Source: Microbacterium esteraromaticum
GTDB taxonomy: Bacteria; Actinomycetota; Actinomycetes; Actinomycetales; Microbacteriaceae
Length of the DNA stretch: 64,000 nt
Reading direction: 5' to 3'
NCBI RefSeq assembly: GCF_014084045.1
Contig: NZ_CP043732.1
Coordinates: 1,922,001-1,986,000 of the forward strand
Shown piece by piece: positions 1-8,426 of the stretch. Position numbers and translations under genes: made by a program. The notes beneath the pieces are model-generated. The model ran no database searches and was not told where the DNA came from. It saw nothing but the letters and a program-made list of their open reading frames with translations. Within the stretch, counting starts at the first letter, position 1. Each line of letters starts with the position of its first letter.

Positions 1-678
1 CAGATCGGGCGATCGGGCATGTTCACGACGTGGACGGGGAGATACCGCGATGTCGCGCTCACGGTCGTCTCCGGCGGGAGCGGCTCGCCGGAGGCGGAGC
101 TGATCATGCACGAGCTCCTGGAGTTCACCGACGCCGACACCTTCGTGCGGGTGGGCGGCTCGGGCGGCTACCATCCCAAGGTCGCACCGGGCGACGTGGT
201 GATCGCCTCGGGAGTGGTGCGCGACGAGGGCATGACCCAGGCGTACATCCCCGCCTCGTATCCGGCCGTCGCCTCGCACGACGTCGTGGTCGCGATGGCC
301 AGGGCGGCCGACGGGCTGGGGCAGCCCTTCCACATCGGGGTGACCCGGTCGAGCGACAGCGACTTCTGCGGAGTCGGACGCCCTTCGGTGGGCGGGTACT
401 TCCAGCCCTGGCACATGGACATCCTCGAGACCTGGGCCCGCGCCGGGGTGCTCAACGGCGACAGGGAGTCGGCCGCGATCGTGACACTCGCCGCACTGTT
501 CGGCAAGCGCGGCGGGTCGGTGTGCTCGGTGGCGGACAACGTCATCGCCGATGCCGAGTTCCAGGCGGGGGCCGGGCATGCGTCGAGCATGGACATCGCC
601 CTTGCCGGCGTCGTCGAGCTCGCCGCCATGGATGCCGAAGCCGAGGCGGGTGCGGGACTTCTGTCGGCTCGGGCTTGA
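1..678 (+). CDS. Nucleoside phosphorylase family protein (5'-truncated by the window)
   Basis: The reading frame is open from the first base, so the true start lies upstream; the first internal ATG is at 19. The protein resembles the PNP/UDP phosphorylase superfamily: a VVSGGSGSPEAEL stretch, then VRVGGSGGYHPKV and GDVVIASGVVRDEG, which match the phosphate- and ribose-site segments of uridine phosphorylase-like enzymes (TFIRVG.CGG.....GDVVIA...RDEG). These enzymes split a nucleoside with phosphate into a base and ribose-1-phosphate in the cytoplasm. It lies just upstream of a sugar importer and two PfkB kinases, which suggests nucleoside or ribosyl-compound salvage. Substrate is not deducible. 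The stop codon overlaps a TTGACA box that probably serves the next gene. Confidence 0.8.
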   Translation, partial: QIGRSGMFTTWTGRYRDVALTVVSGGSGSPEAELIMHELLEFTDADTFVRVGGSGGYHPKVAPGDVVIASGVVRDEGMTQAYIPASYPAVASHDVVVAMARAADGLGQPFHIGVTRSSDSDFCGVGRPSVGGYFQPWHMDILETWARAGVLNGDRESAAIVTLAALFGKRGGSVCSVADNVIADAEFQAGAGHASSMDIALAGVVELAAMDAEAEAGAGLLSARA

Positions 679-703
679 CAGAGTCATTCGGTGGTTATAA
701 CTT
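675..703 (+). promoter_or_regulatory. Probable promoter of the ABC importer operon
   Basis: A perfect -35 box TTGACA lies at 675-680, inside the stop of the preceding gene, followed after 17 bases by TAACTT at 698-703. The inferred -10 box lies inside the inverted repeat at 694-712, the expected arrangement for repression. The start site is inferred, not measured. Confidence 0.5.
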
Positions 704-712
704 CATTACAAC
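694..712 (+). promoter_or_regulatory. Inverted repeat, candidate operator of the local GntR regulator
   Basis: GTTATAA (694-700), five bases, TTACAAC (706-712). The arms are inverted with one mismatch. A close relative (GTTATAA, six bases, ATACAAC) lies at 8388-8407, directly before the gntR gene. Sharing an unusual AT-rich palindrome between the structural operon and the regulator gene is the usual sign of a local regulator controlling both. Confidence 0.6.
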
Positions 713-741
713 ATACCCGAGTATTCGACGAGGAGTACAGC

Positions 742-2094
742 ATGAACAGGAGAGCGTCCACCCTCGCGGTGGTGAGCATGACGGCCATCGCAGGGATGGC
801 CCTCGCGGGCTGCAGCGGCGGCGTCGCTGCAGGCAAGGAGAAGCTGGAGCTGTGGTTCTGGGGTGCGCCCCCGGCGCAGCAGGAGACCATGCAGAAGGTG
901 CTCGTCGACGGGTTCAACGCGTCGCAGGACGAGTACGAGCTCGAGGTCAACTTCGACAACGCCGTCGACAAGAACGTCCAGGTGGCGCTGAGCGCGAACC
1001 GCGGACCGGACGTCGTGTACGGCTCGGGACCGGCTTTCGCGGCAGCGTATGCCGCGGAAGGGAAGCTGGCCGACATGACCCCGTACGCGGAGAAGTACGG
1101 GTGGAAGGACCGCATCCTCGACTCCATGTACGAGTCGGGCACGTACGACGGCAAGCTGTACTCCCTGCCGAACTCCATCGAAGACATCGGGGTGTTCTAC
1201 AACGTCAGCGTGCTGAAGACGCTCGGGGTCGAGGTTCCCACCACCTACGACGAGTTCGTCGACGTGCTCGACAAGGCCGAGGGTGCCGGCCTGTACCCGT
1301 CGGTCACGGGGAACCAGGGCTGGAAGCCGGTCAACCAGAACTACATCTCGCTGTTCCTGTCGCAGGTCGCCGGCGGCAAGGCCGTCTACGACGCGCTGCA
1401 GGGCACGATCCCGTGGACGGATCCCGCGCTCGTCGAGGCCGTGCAGGCGTCCTCCGACTTCTACAACGCCGGCTACCTGGGCGGGAAGGACTACCCGAAT
1501 CTCAACTTCGATCAGTCGATGAAGCTGCTCAGCGAGGAGAAGTCGCCCTTCTTCATCGGGCCGAGCCTCGCGTTCCAATTCGCGTCGAACTACTTCAGCG
1601 ACGAGGCGGGCAACACCGAGGATCTCGGGTTCATGGCCTTCCCCACCATCAACCCCGAACTGCCCAGCCCCTATTACACGCTCGGCACGACGGCCTCTCT
1701 CTCGATCAACGAGGCCTCGAAGAACAAGGACGGCGCGGCGATGGTCATCGACTACATGATGAGCGATGACTTCGCCAAGCAGATGAACGAGACGTGGCCC
1801 GGCTACTGGGCCGTGCCCCTGAAGGACTTCGACCTCGACGCGGCCGACTACGACGGTCTGTCGGCCCCGTTCGTCACGGCGATGCAGAACACGATCGAGG
1901 GCGTCAACGCGGGCGATTACGGCTACTTCGCCGGAACCTTCTTCCCGCCGGCGACCGCGGCTGCGTTCACCGACATCGACTCGGTGTGGCTGGGCAACAC
2001 CACGGCCGAGCAGTTCCTCCAGAAGGTGCAGAAGGTGTTCGACGACGAGAAGGCGAAGGGGCTCGTCCCGCCGCTGCCCGAACCCGCCAACTGA
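742..2094 (+). CDS. ABC transporter sugar-binding lipoprotein
   Basis: A 450-residue extracellular solute-binding protein of the family-1 (maltose-binding-like) type. ATG 742 is preferred over an in-frame start at 691 because AGGAG lies six bases upstream (731-735) and the protein then opens with a clean lipoprotein signal: basic N-terminus, hydrophobic core, lipobox LAGC with Cys24 as the lipidated residue. The mature part begins KLELWFWGAPP, typical of carbohydrate-binding family members, and length fits the family. It captures the substrate outside the membrane and passes it to the two permeases that follow. A strong hairpin separates it from the permease genes, and an operator-like repeat precedes it. 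No ATPase gene is present, so a shared MsiK-type ATPase elsewhere is likely. Confidence 0.93.
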   Translation: MNRRASTLAVVSMTAIAGMALAGCSGGVAAGKEKLELWFWGAPPAQQETMQKVLVDGFNASQDEYELEVNFDNAVDKNVQVALSANRGPDVVYGSGPAFAAAYAAEGKLADMTPYAEKYGWKDRILDSMYESGTYDGKLYSLPNSIEDIGVFYNVSVLKTLGVEVPTTYDEFVDVLDKAEGAGLYPSVTGNQGWKPVNQNYISLFLSQVAGGKAVYDALQGTIPWTDPALVEAVQASSDFYNAGYLGGKDYPNLNFDQSMKLLSEEKSPFFIGPSLAFQFASNYFSDEAGNTEDLGFMAFPTINPELPSPYYTLGTTASLSINEASKNKDGAAMVIDYMMSDDFAKQMNETWPGYWAVPLKDFDLDAADYDGLSAPFVTAMQNTIEGVNAGDYGYFAGTFFPPATAAAFTDIDSVWLGNTTAEQFLQKVQKVFDDEKAKGLVPPLPEPAN

Positions 2095-2100
2095 GGCGCG

Positions 2101-2130
2101 GCGGGCCCGCCGACCCGATGGCGGGCCCGC
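2101..2130 (+). promoter_or_regulatory. Intercistronic hairpin between binding protein and permease genes
   Basis: GCGGGCCCGCC and GGCGGGCCCGC form a perfect 11-bp stem with an 8-base loop, seven bases after the binding-protein stop. There is no T-run. Such hairpins commonly protect the upstream message or partly block transcription, so the binding protein is made in excess of the permeases. Confidence 0.65.
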
Positions 2131-2169
2131 CTGCACAACACTCCGTCCGAGCAGAAGAGGAAGCCTCGA

Positions 2170-3096
2170 ATGCACACCACCCACGCGATCGTCACCGGCG
2201 ACTCCGGGGCGCGACGCGCGTCGCACGGCCGGCGAGCAGGACACTTCCGTCGACAGACCCTGACCAGCTACCTCCTGGTGGCTCCGGCGCTGCTGCTGTC
2301 GATCGTCATCGTCGTGATCCCGGGGATCCTGACCCTGCTGTTCGCGTTCACCGACTGGAACGGGATCGGCTTCGACGCCACCTTCACCGGGTTCGCCAAC
2401 TTCCAGGAGATCCTCGCCGACCCGGTGTTCGCGACGTCGCTCACCAACAACATCAAGTGGCTGGTGCTGTTCCTCACCCTTCCGGTGATCATCGGCCTGC
2501 TCACCGCTGCGACGCTGCTGCGCCGCAAGCGCATGCGCACCTTCTACCAGGTCATCTTCCTGATGCCCTATGTGCTGGCTCCGGTCGTCAACGCGATGGT
2601 CTGGCAGACCATCATCTACAACCCCAACGGCGGCGTGTTCGGATTGCTCGGCATCGATCCGCCCACCTCGATCCAGCCGACCTCGCTGTACGCGGCGGCT
2701 GCCGTCGACATGTGGCACTACTGGGGATTCCTCACCGTCGTCTACCTGGGCGCGATGCGGCAGACGCCTATCGACCAGGTCGAGGCGGCCACCGTCGACG
2801 GAGCGGGGGCATGGAAGGTCTTCCTGCACGTCTACCTGCCCAGCATCCGGCCCACTCTGCTGCTGATGGGAGTCATGACGGTGATCTTCTCGTTCCTGGC
2901 ATTCGACTACGTCTACCTGCTCACGCAGGGCGGACCGGCGCACTCCAGTGAGGTGATGGGCACCTATGCCTACGCCTTCGCGTTCTCCTCCTTCCAGTTC
3001 GGGAAGGCCGCCGCCGTCGGGCTCATCATGAGCTTCTTCGGCCTGCTCGCCTCCGTGGTCTACACCTGGATCAGCCGAAGGGATCTCCTGCGATGA
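2170..3096 (+). CDS. Carbohydrate ABC transporter permease (MalF-type)
   Basis: A 308-residue inner-membrane permease of the binding-protein-dependent transport family. After a basic cytoplasmic N-terminus it has about six hydrophobic segments, the first at roughly residues 36-57. The cytoplasmic EAA loop (EAATVDGAGAW, from residue 205), which docks onto the ATPase, is well conserved. GAGGAAG precedes the ATG. Its stop overlaps the next permease start in an ATGA, so the two are translationally coupled and form the channel of the importer. Substrate is unknown; the family mostly imports sugars and oligosaccharides. Confidence 0.93.
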   Translation: MHTTHAIVTGDSGARRASHGRRAGHFRRQTLTSYLLVAPALLLSIVIVVIPGILTLLFAFTDWNGIGFDATFTGFANFQEILADPVFATSLTNNIKWLVLFLTLPVIIGLLTAATLLRRKRMRTFYQVIFLMPYVLAPVVNAMVWQTIIYNPNGGVFGLLGIDPPTSIQPTSLYAAAAVDMWHYWGFLTVVYLGAMRQTPIDQVEAATVDGAGAWKVFLHVYLPSIRPTLLLMGVMTVIFSFLAFDYVYLLTQGGPAHSSEVMGTYAYAFAFSSFQFGKAAAVGLIMSFFGLLASVVYTWISRRDLLR

Positions 3097-3917
3097 GGAA
3101 CCGCCTGCACACCACCGTCAGCCACCTCGTGCTGGCCGTGTTCGCCATCACCGCGCTCGTGCCGCTCGTGCTGGTTCTGCTGAACAGCTTCAAGGACAAC
3201 TCCGAGATCCTCGGCAACCCGTTCCTGCTGCCGCAGAGCCTCACGTTCGACAATTTCTCGACGGCGTGGCAGTACGGTCGCTTCGCCGAGGGGTTCGTGA
3301 ACAGCATCCTGCTCACCGGCACCACGGTGATCGTCGTCCTGGTCTGCTCCGCGCTCGCCGGCTACGTGCTCGCCGGGCAGAAGGTGCGCACGTGGCCGCT
3401 CATCATGGTCTATCTCACGATGGCGATGACCGTGCCGATCCAGCTGTTCATCTTCCCCCTCTACTCCGTGGCGGCAAGCCTCGGCCTCACCGACAACGTG
3501 TTCGTCGTCGGCGTGATCCTCGCAGCGATCAACATGCCCTTCGCCACGTTCCTGATGCGCACGTTCTTCCTGAATGTGCCCACCGAGGTCGAGGAGGCCG
3601 CGCTCGTCGACGGACTCAACACCTTCCAGCTGGTGACCCGCGTGCTGCTTCCGATGGTGCGACCCGGCCTGATCACGGTCGGCGTGATCATCGGTCTGAA
3701 CGCGTGGAACGAGTTCCTCATCTCGTCGACCTTCCTGCAGGGGCGCGACACGAAGACGCTCACGCTCGGGTTCCTGACCATGAACGGAACATTCAGCACG
3801 GACATCGGGACGATGATGGCCGGTGCGCTCATCCTGATCCTGCCGATCCTGGTGGTCTTCATCGCCCTGCAGCGGTTCGTCGTCGACGGCATGGCGAGCG
3901 GGGCGGTGAAGGGATGA
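3093..3917 (+). CDS. Carbohydrate ABC transporter permease (MalG-type)
   Basis: A 274-residue partner permease with six hydrophobic segments and an EAA loop (EEAALVDGLNTF, from about residue 167). MalG-type features are the short N-terminus before the first membrane helix and the conserved LNSFKD segment after it. It overlaps the preceding permease and the following hydrolase gene, each by an ATGA, so importer and catabolic enzymes are made from one coupled message. No nucleotide-binding subunit is encoded nearby. Confidence 0.93.
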   Translation: MRNRLHTTVSHLVLAVFAITALVPLVLVLLNSFKDNSEILGNPFLLPQSLTFDNFSTAWQYGRFAEGFVNSILLTGTTVIVVLVCSALAGYVLAGQKVRTWPLIMVYLTMAMTVPIQLFIFPLYSVAASLGLTDNVFVVGVILAAINMPFATFLMRTFFLNVPTEVEEAALVDGLNTFQLVTRVLLPMVRPGLITVGVIIGLNAWNEFLISSTFLQGRDTKTLTLGFLTMNGTFSTDIGTMMAGALILILPILVVFIALQRFVVDGMASGAVKG

Positions 3918-6007
3918 GCGCGGCTGCTCCGCTCGACTCCCGGTATGTCGAGCGGGTGTACGCAGGCGTGCTCGGCAAGCTCATCGGCGTCTACCTGGGC
4001 AGGCCCGTCGAAGGGTGGGCCTACGACGACATCGCCTCACGCTTCGGGCTCGTCGACCGGTACATCAATGGCGACCTCGGCGTGCCGCTCATCGTCGCCG
4101 ACGACGACATCTCCGGCGCGCTCGCCTTCGGGCGATCAGTCGAAGACAACCCTGGGCGGGCTGTCGGAGCGCGGGAAGTCGGCCGGACCTGGCTGAACTA
4201 CATCATCGAGGACAAGACGATCCTGTGGTGGGGCGGCTACGGTCGCTCGACCGAGCACACCGCCTATCTCAATCTGCGCTCCGGGATCGAGGCGCCTGAG
4301 AGCGGGTCCATCGCGGTGAACGGGCAGACGCTCGCCGAGCAGATCGGCGCGCAGATCTTCTCAGATGCGTTCGCTCTGATGCATCCGGGAGATCCGGATG
4401 CCGCTGCGGCGCTCACCCGTGCGGCCGCCAGCGTCAGCCACGACGGCGTCGCACTCGACGCGGCAGCCTTCTTCGCGGCCATGCGCGCCCAGGCGTTCGT
4501 CGATTCCGATCTGCTCGGACTCATCGACATCGGACGCAGGCACGTCGCCGATCTGCGCATGCAGCTTCTGATCGACGACGTCACGGCGCACGTCGATCCC
4601 GCCGACGACTGGCGCGACGTGCGCGCCTGGGTCGACGCGCGCTACGGGTACGCCCGTTACCCAGGTCCGTGTCACGCGCTCTCGAACACGGCGATGGTGC
4701 TGGCGGCTCTGCTGCTCGGCGGCGACGACTTCGGCAGGGCGGTGGCGATCGCCTCATCCGTCGGGTTCGACACCGACAGCAATGCGGGCACGATCGGGTG
4801 CCTCAACGGCGTTCGTCTCGGGCTCGGCGCCATTCCAGTCTCGTTGCGGGATCCGGTTGCCGACCGGGCTGTGGTCGTCAGCGCGGACGGCGGTGAGGCG
4901 GTGACGGATGCGTCGCGCGAGGCGGTTCGCATCGCCGACGCGGCCCGATCGCTCAAGGGACTCGCCGCGACGGGGTCCGGCCCCCGGTTCGACTTCGCGC
5001 TCCCCGGCGCCAGGCACGGGTTCACGAGCTGCCCGCATCTGGCCGACGCGGCGACGGCGCTGTCGAACTCGGGCGGTGCGCTCTGCGCGGAGGTGCCGGC
5101 CGAGAGAGTGGCCGCGATCTCGACCCCGACCTTCCTCGATCCGCTCGACCGGGTGGGGAACTTCTCGACCGTCGCCAGCCCGACGCTCTACCCGACGCAG
5201 GAGGTGACGGTGCGTCTCGGGGCGGATTCCGCTGTCGACGCCCGCCTCTACGCCCTGTACGAGAGCGACGACGGGGTGCTCCGGCGGTACAGCGACACCG
5301 CGACGGTCACGGTCGCTCAGACACTCGCCTGGGTCGTCCCCGCGGTCGGCAACCTCGTGCCGTTCCGCATCGGTCTCGAGCTGCACTCCCGTGGCGCCGG
5401 TGCCCTCGTCACGATCGACAGCGTGGACTGGGACGGTGCGCCAGATGATTTCCGCCAGACCGGCATCCTGCTCTCCTCGATCTGGGACACGAAGCCGGCG
5501 GGCCTGGCCCCATGGGTGAGCTCGGCGCGCAACTGGGAGGCCGACTTCGCGGGGACGTACTGCGTCTCGCATCCGGGTGACGGCGGTGTCGTGACGATCG
5601 GCAGCCGTGGCTGGCGCGACTACGAGGTGACGTCGGCACTCATCCTGTCGCTGCACCGGAGCGCCGGACTGGTGGTGCGCGCGCGAGGCCACCGGAACTA
5701 CACCGCGGGCGTCTTCACTCAGCAGACGGTGCAGCTGATCGACCAGATCGACGACGAACGCCGGGTGCTCGCCGAGGTGCCGCACGAGTACGCGCCTGAC
5801 AGCCCGTTGCAGGTATCGCTCTCGGTCAGGGGCGAGCTGCTCGTCATGAGCGTCGACGGCGAGACCGTGATCACCGCGCGGACGACGCGGGGAGAGGTCG
5901 GCGGCGGTGCCGGATTCTTGGTCGAGCGCGGCACCTTCACCGCCGACGGCTTCTCCGTTCGGCGCCACAGTCCCAACCAGATGGAACAGAGAAAGGCAAC
6001 AGCATGA
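3914..6007 (+). CDS. ADP-ribosylglycohydrolase family protein with C-terminal extension
   Basis: A protein of about 697 residues; ATG 3914 is set by the ATGA overlap with the permease. The N-terminal half (about 1-310) is an ADP-ribosylglycohydrolase (DraG/ARH) domain: a DDD metal site at residues 63-65 and the signature GFDTDSNAGTIG around residues 284-293, whose acidic residues bind two metal ions. The C-terminal half (about 370-697) lacks catalytic motifs I know; its pattern (weak beta-rich segments, LSLHRSAGLVVRARG) recalls a concanavalin/LamG-like carbohydrate-binding fold, which is inference. The family hydrolyses N- or O-glycosidic bonds to ribose. Next to a sugar importer and two PfkB kinases, a role in cleaving an imported ribosylated compound fits better than protein de-ADP-ribosylation. 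Confidence 0.85.
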   Translation: MSAAAPLDSRYVERVYAGVLGKLIGVYLGRPVEGWAYDDIASRFGLVDRYINGDLGVPLIVADDDISGALAFGRSVEDNPGRAVGAREVGRTWLNYIIEDKTILWWGGYGRSTEHTAYLNLRSGIEAPESGSIAVNGQTLAEQIGAQIFSDAFALMHPGDPDAAAALTRAAASVSHDGVALDAAAFFAAMRAQAFVDSDLLGLIDIGRRHVADLRMQLLIDDVTAHVDPADDWRDVRAWVDARYGYARYPGPCHALSNTAMVLAALLLGGDDFGRAVAIASSVGFDTDSNAGTIGCLNGVRLGLGAIPVSLRDPVADRAVVVSADGGEAVTDASREAVRIADAARSLKGLAATGSGPRFDFALPGARHGFTSCPHLADAATALSNSGGALCAEVPAERVAAISTPTFLDPLDRVGNFSTVASPTLYPTQEVTVRLGADSAVDARLYALYESDDGVLRRYSDTATVTVAQTLAWVVPAVGNLVPFRIGLELHSRGAGALVTIDSVDWDGAPDDFRQTGILLSSIWDTKPAGLAPWVSSARNWEADFAGTYCVSHPGDGGVVTIGSRGWRDYEVTSALILSLHRSAGLVVRARGHRNYTAGVFTQQTVQLIDQIDDERRVLAEVPHEYAPDSPLQVSLSVRGELLVMSVDGETVITARTTRGEVGGGAGFLVERGTFTADGFSVRRHSPNQMEQRKATA

Positions 6008-6444
6008 GCGTCACCCCCGGAACCTGGGAGAGCTTCTCGATCAACACCAAGCCCGCCGAGGGCTTCCCCGCCCCGACCGGGTACGTCGACGTGACCCCGC
6101 AGCTGCGCGAAGCCGTGTCCGGATCGGCCGGCAACGGGGTTCTGCACGTGTTCATCCCGCACACCACCTGCACGATCATCTTCAACTCCGGTGTCGACGG
6201 CACCACGCTGCAGGACATCCGCCTGTTCATCGAGCAGTCGGTGCCGGTGGATCGCCCGTTCGTGCATCTGCACGACGGTCCGCAGGACGCGGCAGCCCAC
6301 GTCCGCCTGGTCTTCGGCGTGCAGTCGCTGCAGCTGCCTGTCATCGACGGCGAGCTCGGCATCGGTCACAGCCAGGGCGTCTACCTGCTCGAACTGGATG
6401 GTCCGCGCGACCGAACCGTCCAGTACGCGCTGCAGTCGTTCTGA
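6004..6444 (+). CDS. YjbQ / UPF0047 family protein
   Basis: A 146-residue single-domain protein of the UPF0047 family, recognisable from HVFIPHTTCTIIFN, which carries the conserved HTT motif, and from the conserved segment SQGVYLLELDGPRDR near the end. E. coli YjbQ has weak thiamine-phosphate synthase activity, but the biological reaction of the family is unsettled. Length is normal. Its start overlaps the hydrolase stop (ATGA) and its stop overlaps the kinase start (TGATG), so it is an integral part of the catabolic operon. That linkage suggests it acts on a phosphosugar or glycosyl intermediate here, which is inference. Confidence 0.85.
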   Translation: MSVTPGTWESFSINTKPAEGFPAPTGYVDVTPQLREAVSGSAGNGVLHVFIPHTTCTIIFNSGVDGTTLQDIRLFIEQSVPVDRPFVHLHDGPQDAAAHVRLVFGVQSLQLPVIDGELGIGHSQGVYLLELDGPRDRTVQYALQSF

Positions 6445-7346
6445 TGGCACTGCTCGGCGTGCGCGGCGGACTCTCCGTCGACCACCTGGTCTGGGAGGGG
6501 AAGGGCGCCCGGTTCGCGGAACCGGGCGGCCCTGGGCTCTTCGCCGTCCTCGGCGCACGGCTGGTCGCCGGAGTCGATGTGCGGCTGGCCACAGAGCTGC
6601 CTTCCGACGATCCGCGCTTCGCCGAGCTCTTCACACGTCACGGCATCGATCACCGGTACTGCACCGTGGGCGCTGCGGCCACTCGGCTGTGGATCCTGAA
6701 CTCGAACGAGGGTCGTCGGATCGTCGAGACGGCATCCCGATCGGCGATCGAGATCGAGGGGGAGGGCTCCGATGGAGACGAGCAGGGCGAGCCCGAGACC
6801 GACGCGCGCTTCTTCGCTGGCCTCGACGCACTGCTCGATTCGTCTCCGTTGAGCCGTGCGCAGGTCGACCCGCGCACGGCGACCGGTGTCGATCCGCATC
6901 AGGGGCCGATGCGCCTCGAGGGGCTCGAGTATCTGAGGCGGGTCGTCAGGCCTGGCGGTGTCGTGCTTCCGAGCCGGGTGCAGCTCGCGCTCATCGACTC
7001 CGACGCGCGGGCCGCCGCACGCCGGATCGCGTTCGAGCTGGCGACACCCGTCATCGCGCGCCTGGATCGCGAGGGCATGCTGGTCGTCGATCCGGATGAC
7101 CCCGACGACTGGGAGATCCGCGACTCCGGGATTCATGTGGTCGAGACGACCGGTGCAGGGGACTCCTCGGCCGCCGCGATCATGGCGGCGATCGCACTCG
7201 GCGCCGATCTGAGGACCGCGGCGATGTTCGGCGTGGCGGTCGCACGCATCGCCGTGAGCGATTGGGGCGCCAGTGGGCTCCTTCGCGCCGAACAGTTCAC
7301 CGTGCCGCCCGATGGCGTCACTGCAAGTAAGGAAAGAAGAAGATGA
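6444..7346 (+). CDS. PfkB-family carbohydrate kinase
   Basis: A protein of about 300 residues with the PfkB C-terminal signature ETTGAGDSSAAA; Asp240 is the predicted catalytic base in the TGAGD anion hole. The usual N-terminal GGKGxNxA signature is poorly kept (the region reads AEPGGPGLFAVLGARL), so sugar specificity differs from the ribokinase at 9238. The start is fixed by the one-base TGATG overlap with the upstream gene. It presumably phosphorylates the sugar released by the glycohydrolase. An acidic low-complexity stretch (EGEGSDGDEQGEPE) near residue 110 is atypical for the family. Confidence 0.85.
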   Translation: MALLGVRGGLSVDHLVWEGKGARFAEPGGPGLFAVLGARLVAGVDVRLATELPSDDPRFAELFTRHGIDHRYCTVGAAATRLWILNSNEGRRIVETASRSAIEIEGEGSDGDEQGEPETDARFFAGLDALLDSSPLSRAQVDPRTATGVDPHQGPMRLEGLEYLRRVVRPGGVVLPSRVQLALIDSDARAAARRIAFELATPVIARLDREGMLVVDPDDPDDWEIRDSGIHVVETTGAGDSSAAAIMAAIALGADLRTAAMFGVAVARIAVSDWGASGLLRAEQFTVPPDGVTASKERRR

Positions 7347-8302
7347 CTCATCAGGAGAATCTCACCCGTCTCATCGCGGCGCTCGAGACGTCAGCGGATG
7401 TTCGTGCGTCCGTGTCGGACGCGCCAGGCAGCGCGGTCTTCACCGGATCCGGCGACTCGCTGTCGTCGGCGCTGCTCGCGCAGGCGTACGGGCACAGGGC
7501 GATGTCGTCGGGTGACATCACGTTCATGGGGCGGCTGCCCGTCGGGGTCGAGACCGTCGTCGGCATCTCGCACTCGGGCACCTCGGGCGCGACCGTCCAG
7601 GCGCTGCGATTGGCGCGTTCCGCAGGGGCGCGCACGATAGCCATCACCTCCAATTCCGATTCGCCGCTCGCCGAGGCTGCCGATGAGGTGCAGGTGGTCC
7701 CGTCGCTGCACGTGGAGGAGGCCGTGCCGGTCGCCGGACACCTCATGCTGGGCCTCGGCGTCGCGGCGGTCTGCGGCGCAGACGTCGACGGCGCCACCTC
7801 GGCGCTCGCGAGCCGTCTGCGCGATCTCACGAGCCTGGTCGAGGAGACCGTCGAGGGACTGCCGGCGGAGGCGCCGGTGAGCATCTCGCTGCTCTCGCTG
7901 CCCGATCTGCGAGGAGCCGCGGATTTCTGGATGCTGAAGCTCATCGAGGCCACGGGCCTCGCTGTGCGATCGGTCCCGCTGGAGGAGAGCGGCCACGTGG
8001 ACTACTTCCTGGGGCCGCAGCCGCACCTCGCCGTGCAGCTTCTCGGTGCGTACAGCCGGTTCCGCTTCGATCGTCTGGCTGCGGCTCTCGAGCACACGGG
8101 GCAGACGGTGCAGCAGGTGGCCTTCCCGCAGCAGGCGGGCGAGGCCGGCATCGACGCCGTCCTGACGGAGCTCGGCGGCGCCGTGGTCGGCACGGTGGTC
8201 GCCGAGGCCGCAGCCGGACGCTGGGGCCGCCCGCCGTTCCGCGGCGGCGCGGTGAACATGGACGCCGCGCACATCAAGCTGGACGCTCAGGCGATCAGCT
8301 GA
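7343..8302 (+). CDS. SIS-domain sugar isomerase/deglycase-like protein
   Basis: A 319-residue cytoplasmic protein with a SIS (sugar isomerase) fold. The first SIS domain covers about residues 25-140, with the phosphosugar-binding loop SHSGTSGAT and the following ITSNSDSPLAEAAD segment typical of GlmS-isomerase and FrlB-like proteins. A second, weaker SIS half fills the C-terminus. Family members bind phosphosugars and catalyse isomerisation or amine removal; a glutaminase domain is absent. The start overlaps the kinase stop (ATGA), so it likely handles the kinase product. A strong hairpin follows the stop. Exact reaction unknown. Confidence 0.87.
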   Translation: MTHQENLTRLIAALETSADVRASVSDAPGSAVFTGSGDSLSSALLAQAYGHRAMSSGDITFMGRLPVGVETVVGISHSGTSGATVQALRLARSAGARTIAITSNSDSPLAEAADEVQVVPSLHVEEAVPVAGHLMLGLGVAAVCGADVDGATSALASRLRDLTSLVEETVEGLPAEAPVSISLLSLPDLRGAADFWMLKLIEATGLAVRSVPLEESGHVDYFLGPQPHLAVQLLGAYSRFRFDRLAAALEHTGQTVQQVAFPQQAGEAGIDAVLTELGGAVVGTVVAEAAAGRWGRPPFRGGAVNMDAAHIKLDAQAIS

Positions 8303-8310
8303 TCAGACGG

Positions 8311-8362
8311 CCGACGGTGTGCGGGCCCGGCTCGACGGCGCGTCGGGCCCGTGCGCCGTCGG
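8311..8362 (+). terminator. Hairpin terminator of the importer/catabolic operon
   Basis: CCGACGGTGTGCGGGCCCG pairs with CGGGCCCGTGCGCCGTCGG over 19 bp with only two non-canonical positions, nine bases after the SIS gene stop. There is no long T-run. It separates the operon from the gntR promoter. Confidence 0.7.
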
Positions 8363-8387
8363 CGGCCGCGTCCGATGATGTCATGTA

Positions 8388-8407
8388 GTTATAATGACTC
8401 ATACAAC
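8388..8407 (+). promoter_or_regulatory. gntR promoter with overlapping operator
   Basis: A consensus -10 box TATAAT (8390-8395) sits inside an inverted repeat GTTATAA (8388-8394), six bases, ATACAAC (8401-8407), related to the repeat at 694-712. No clear -35 box is visible. The arrangement suggests that the GntR protein represses its own gene and the importer operon together. Confidence 0.6.
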
Positions 8408-8426
8408 TGGTCCTGGAGGTGGGTTC

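Noticed and set aside
706..2943. Long minus-strand open frame opposite the importer genes
   Set aside because: Composition is Arg/Val/Asp-rich nonsense typical of the complement of GC-rich genes; no start site, no family motif, and the plus strand carries clear transporter genes.
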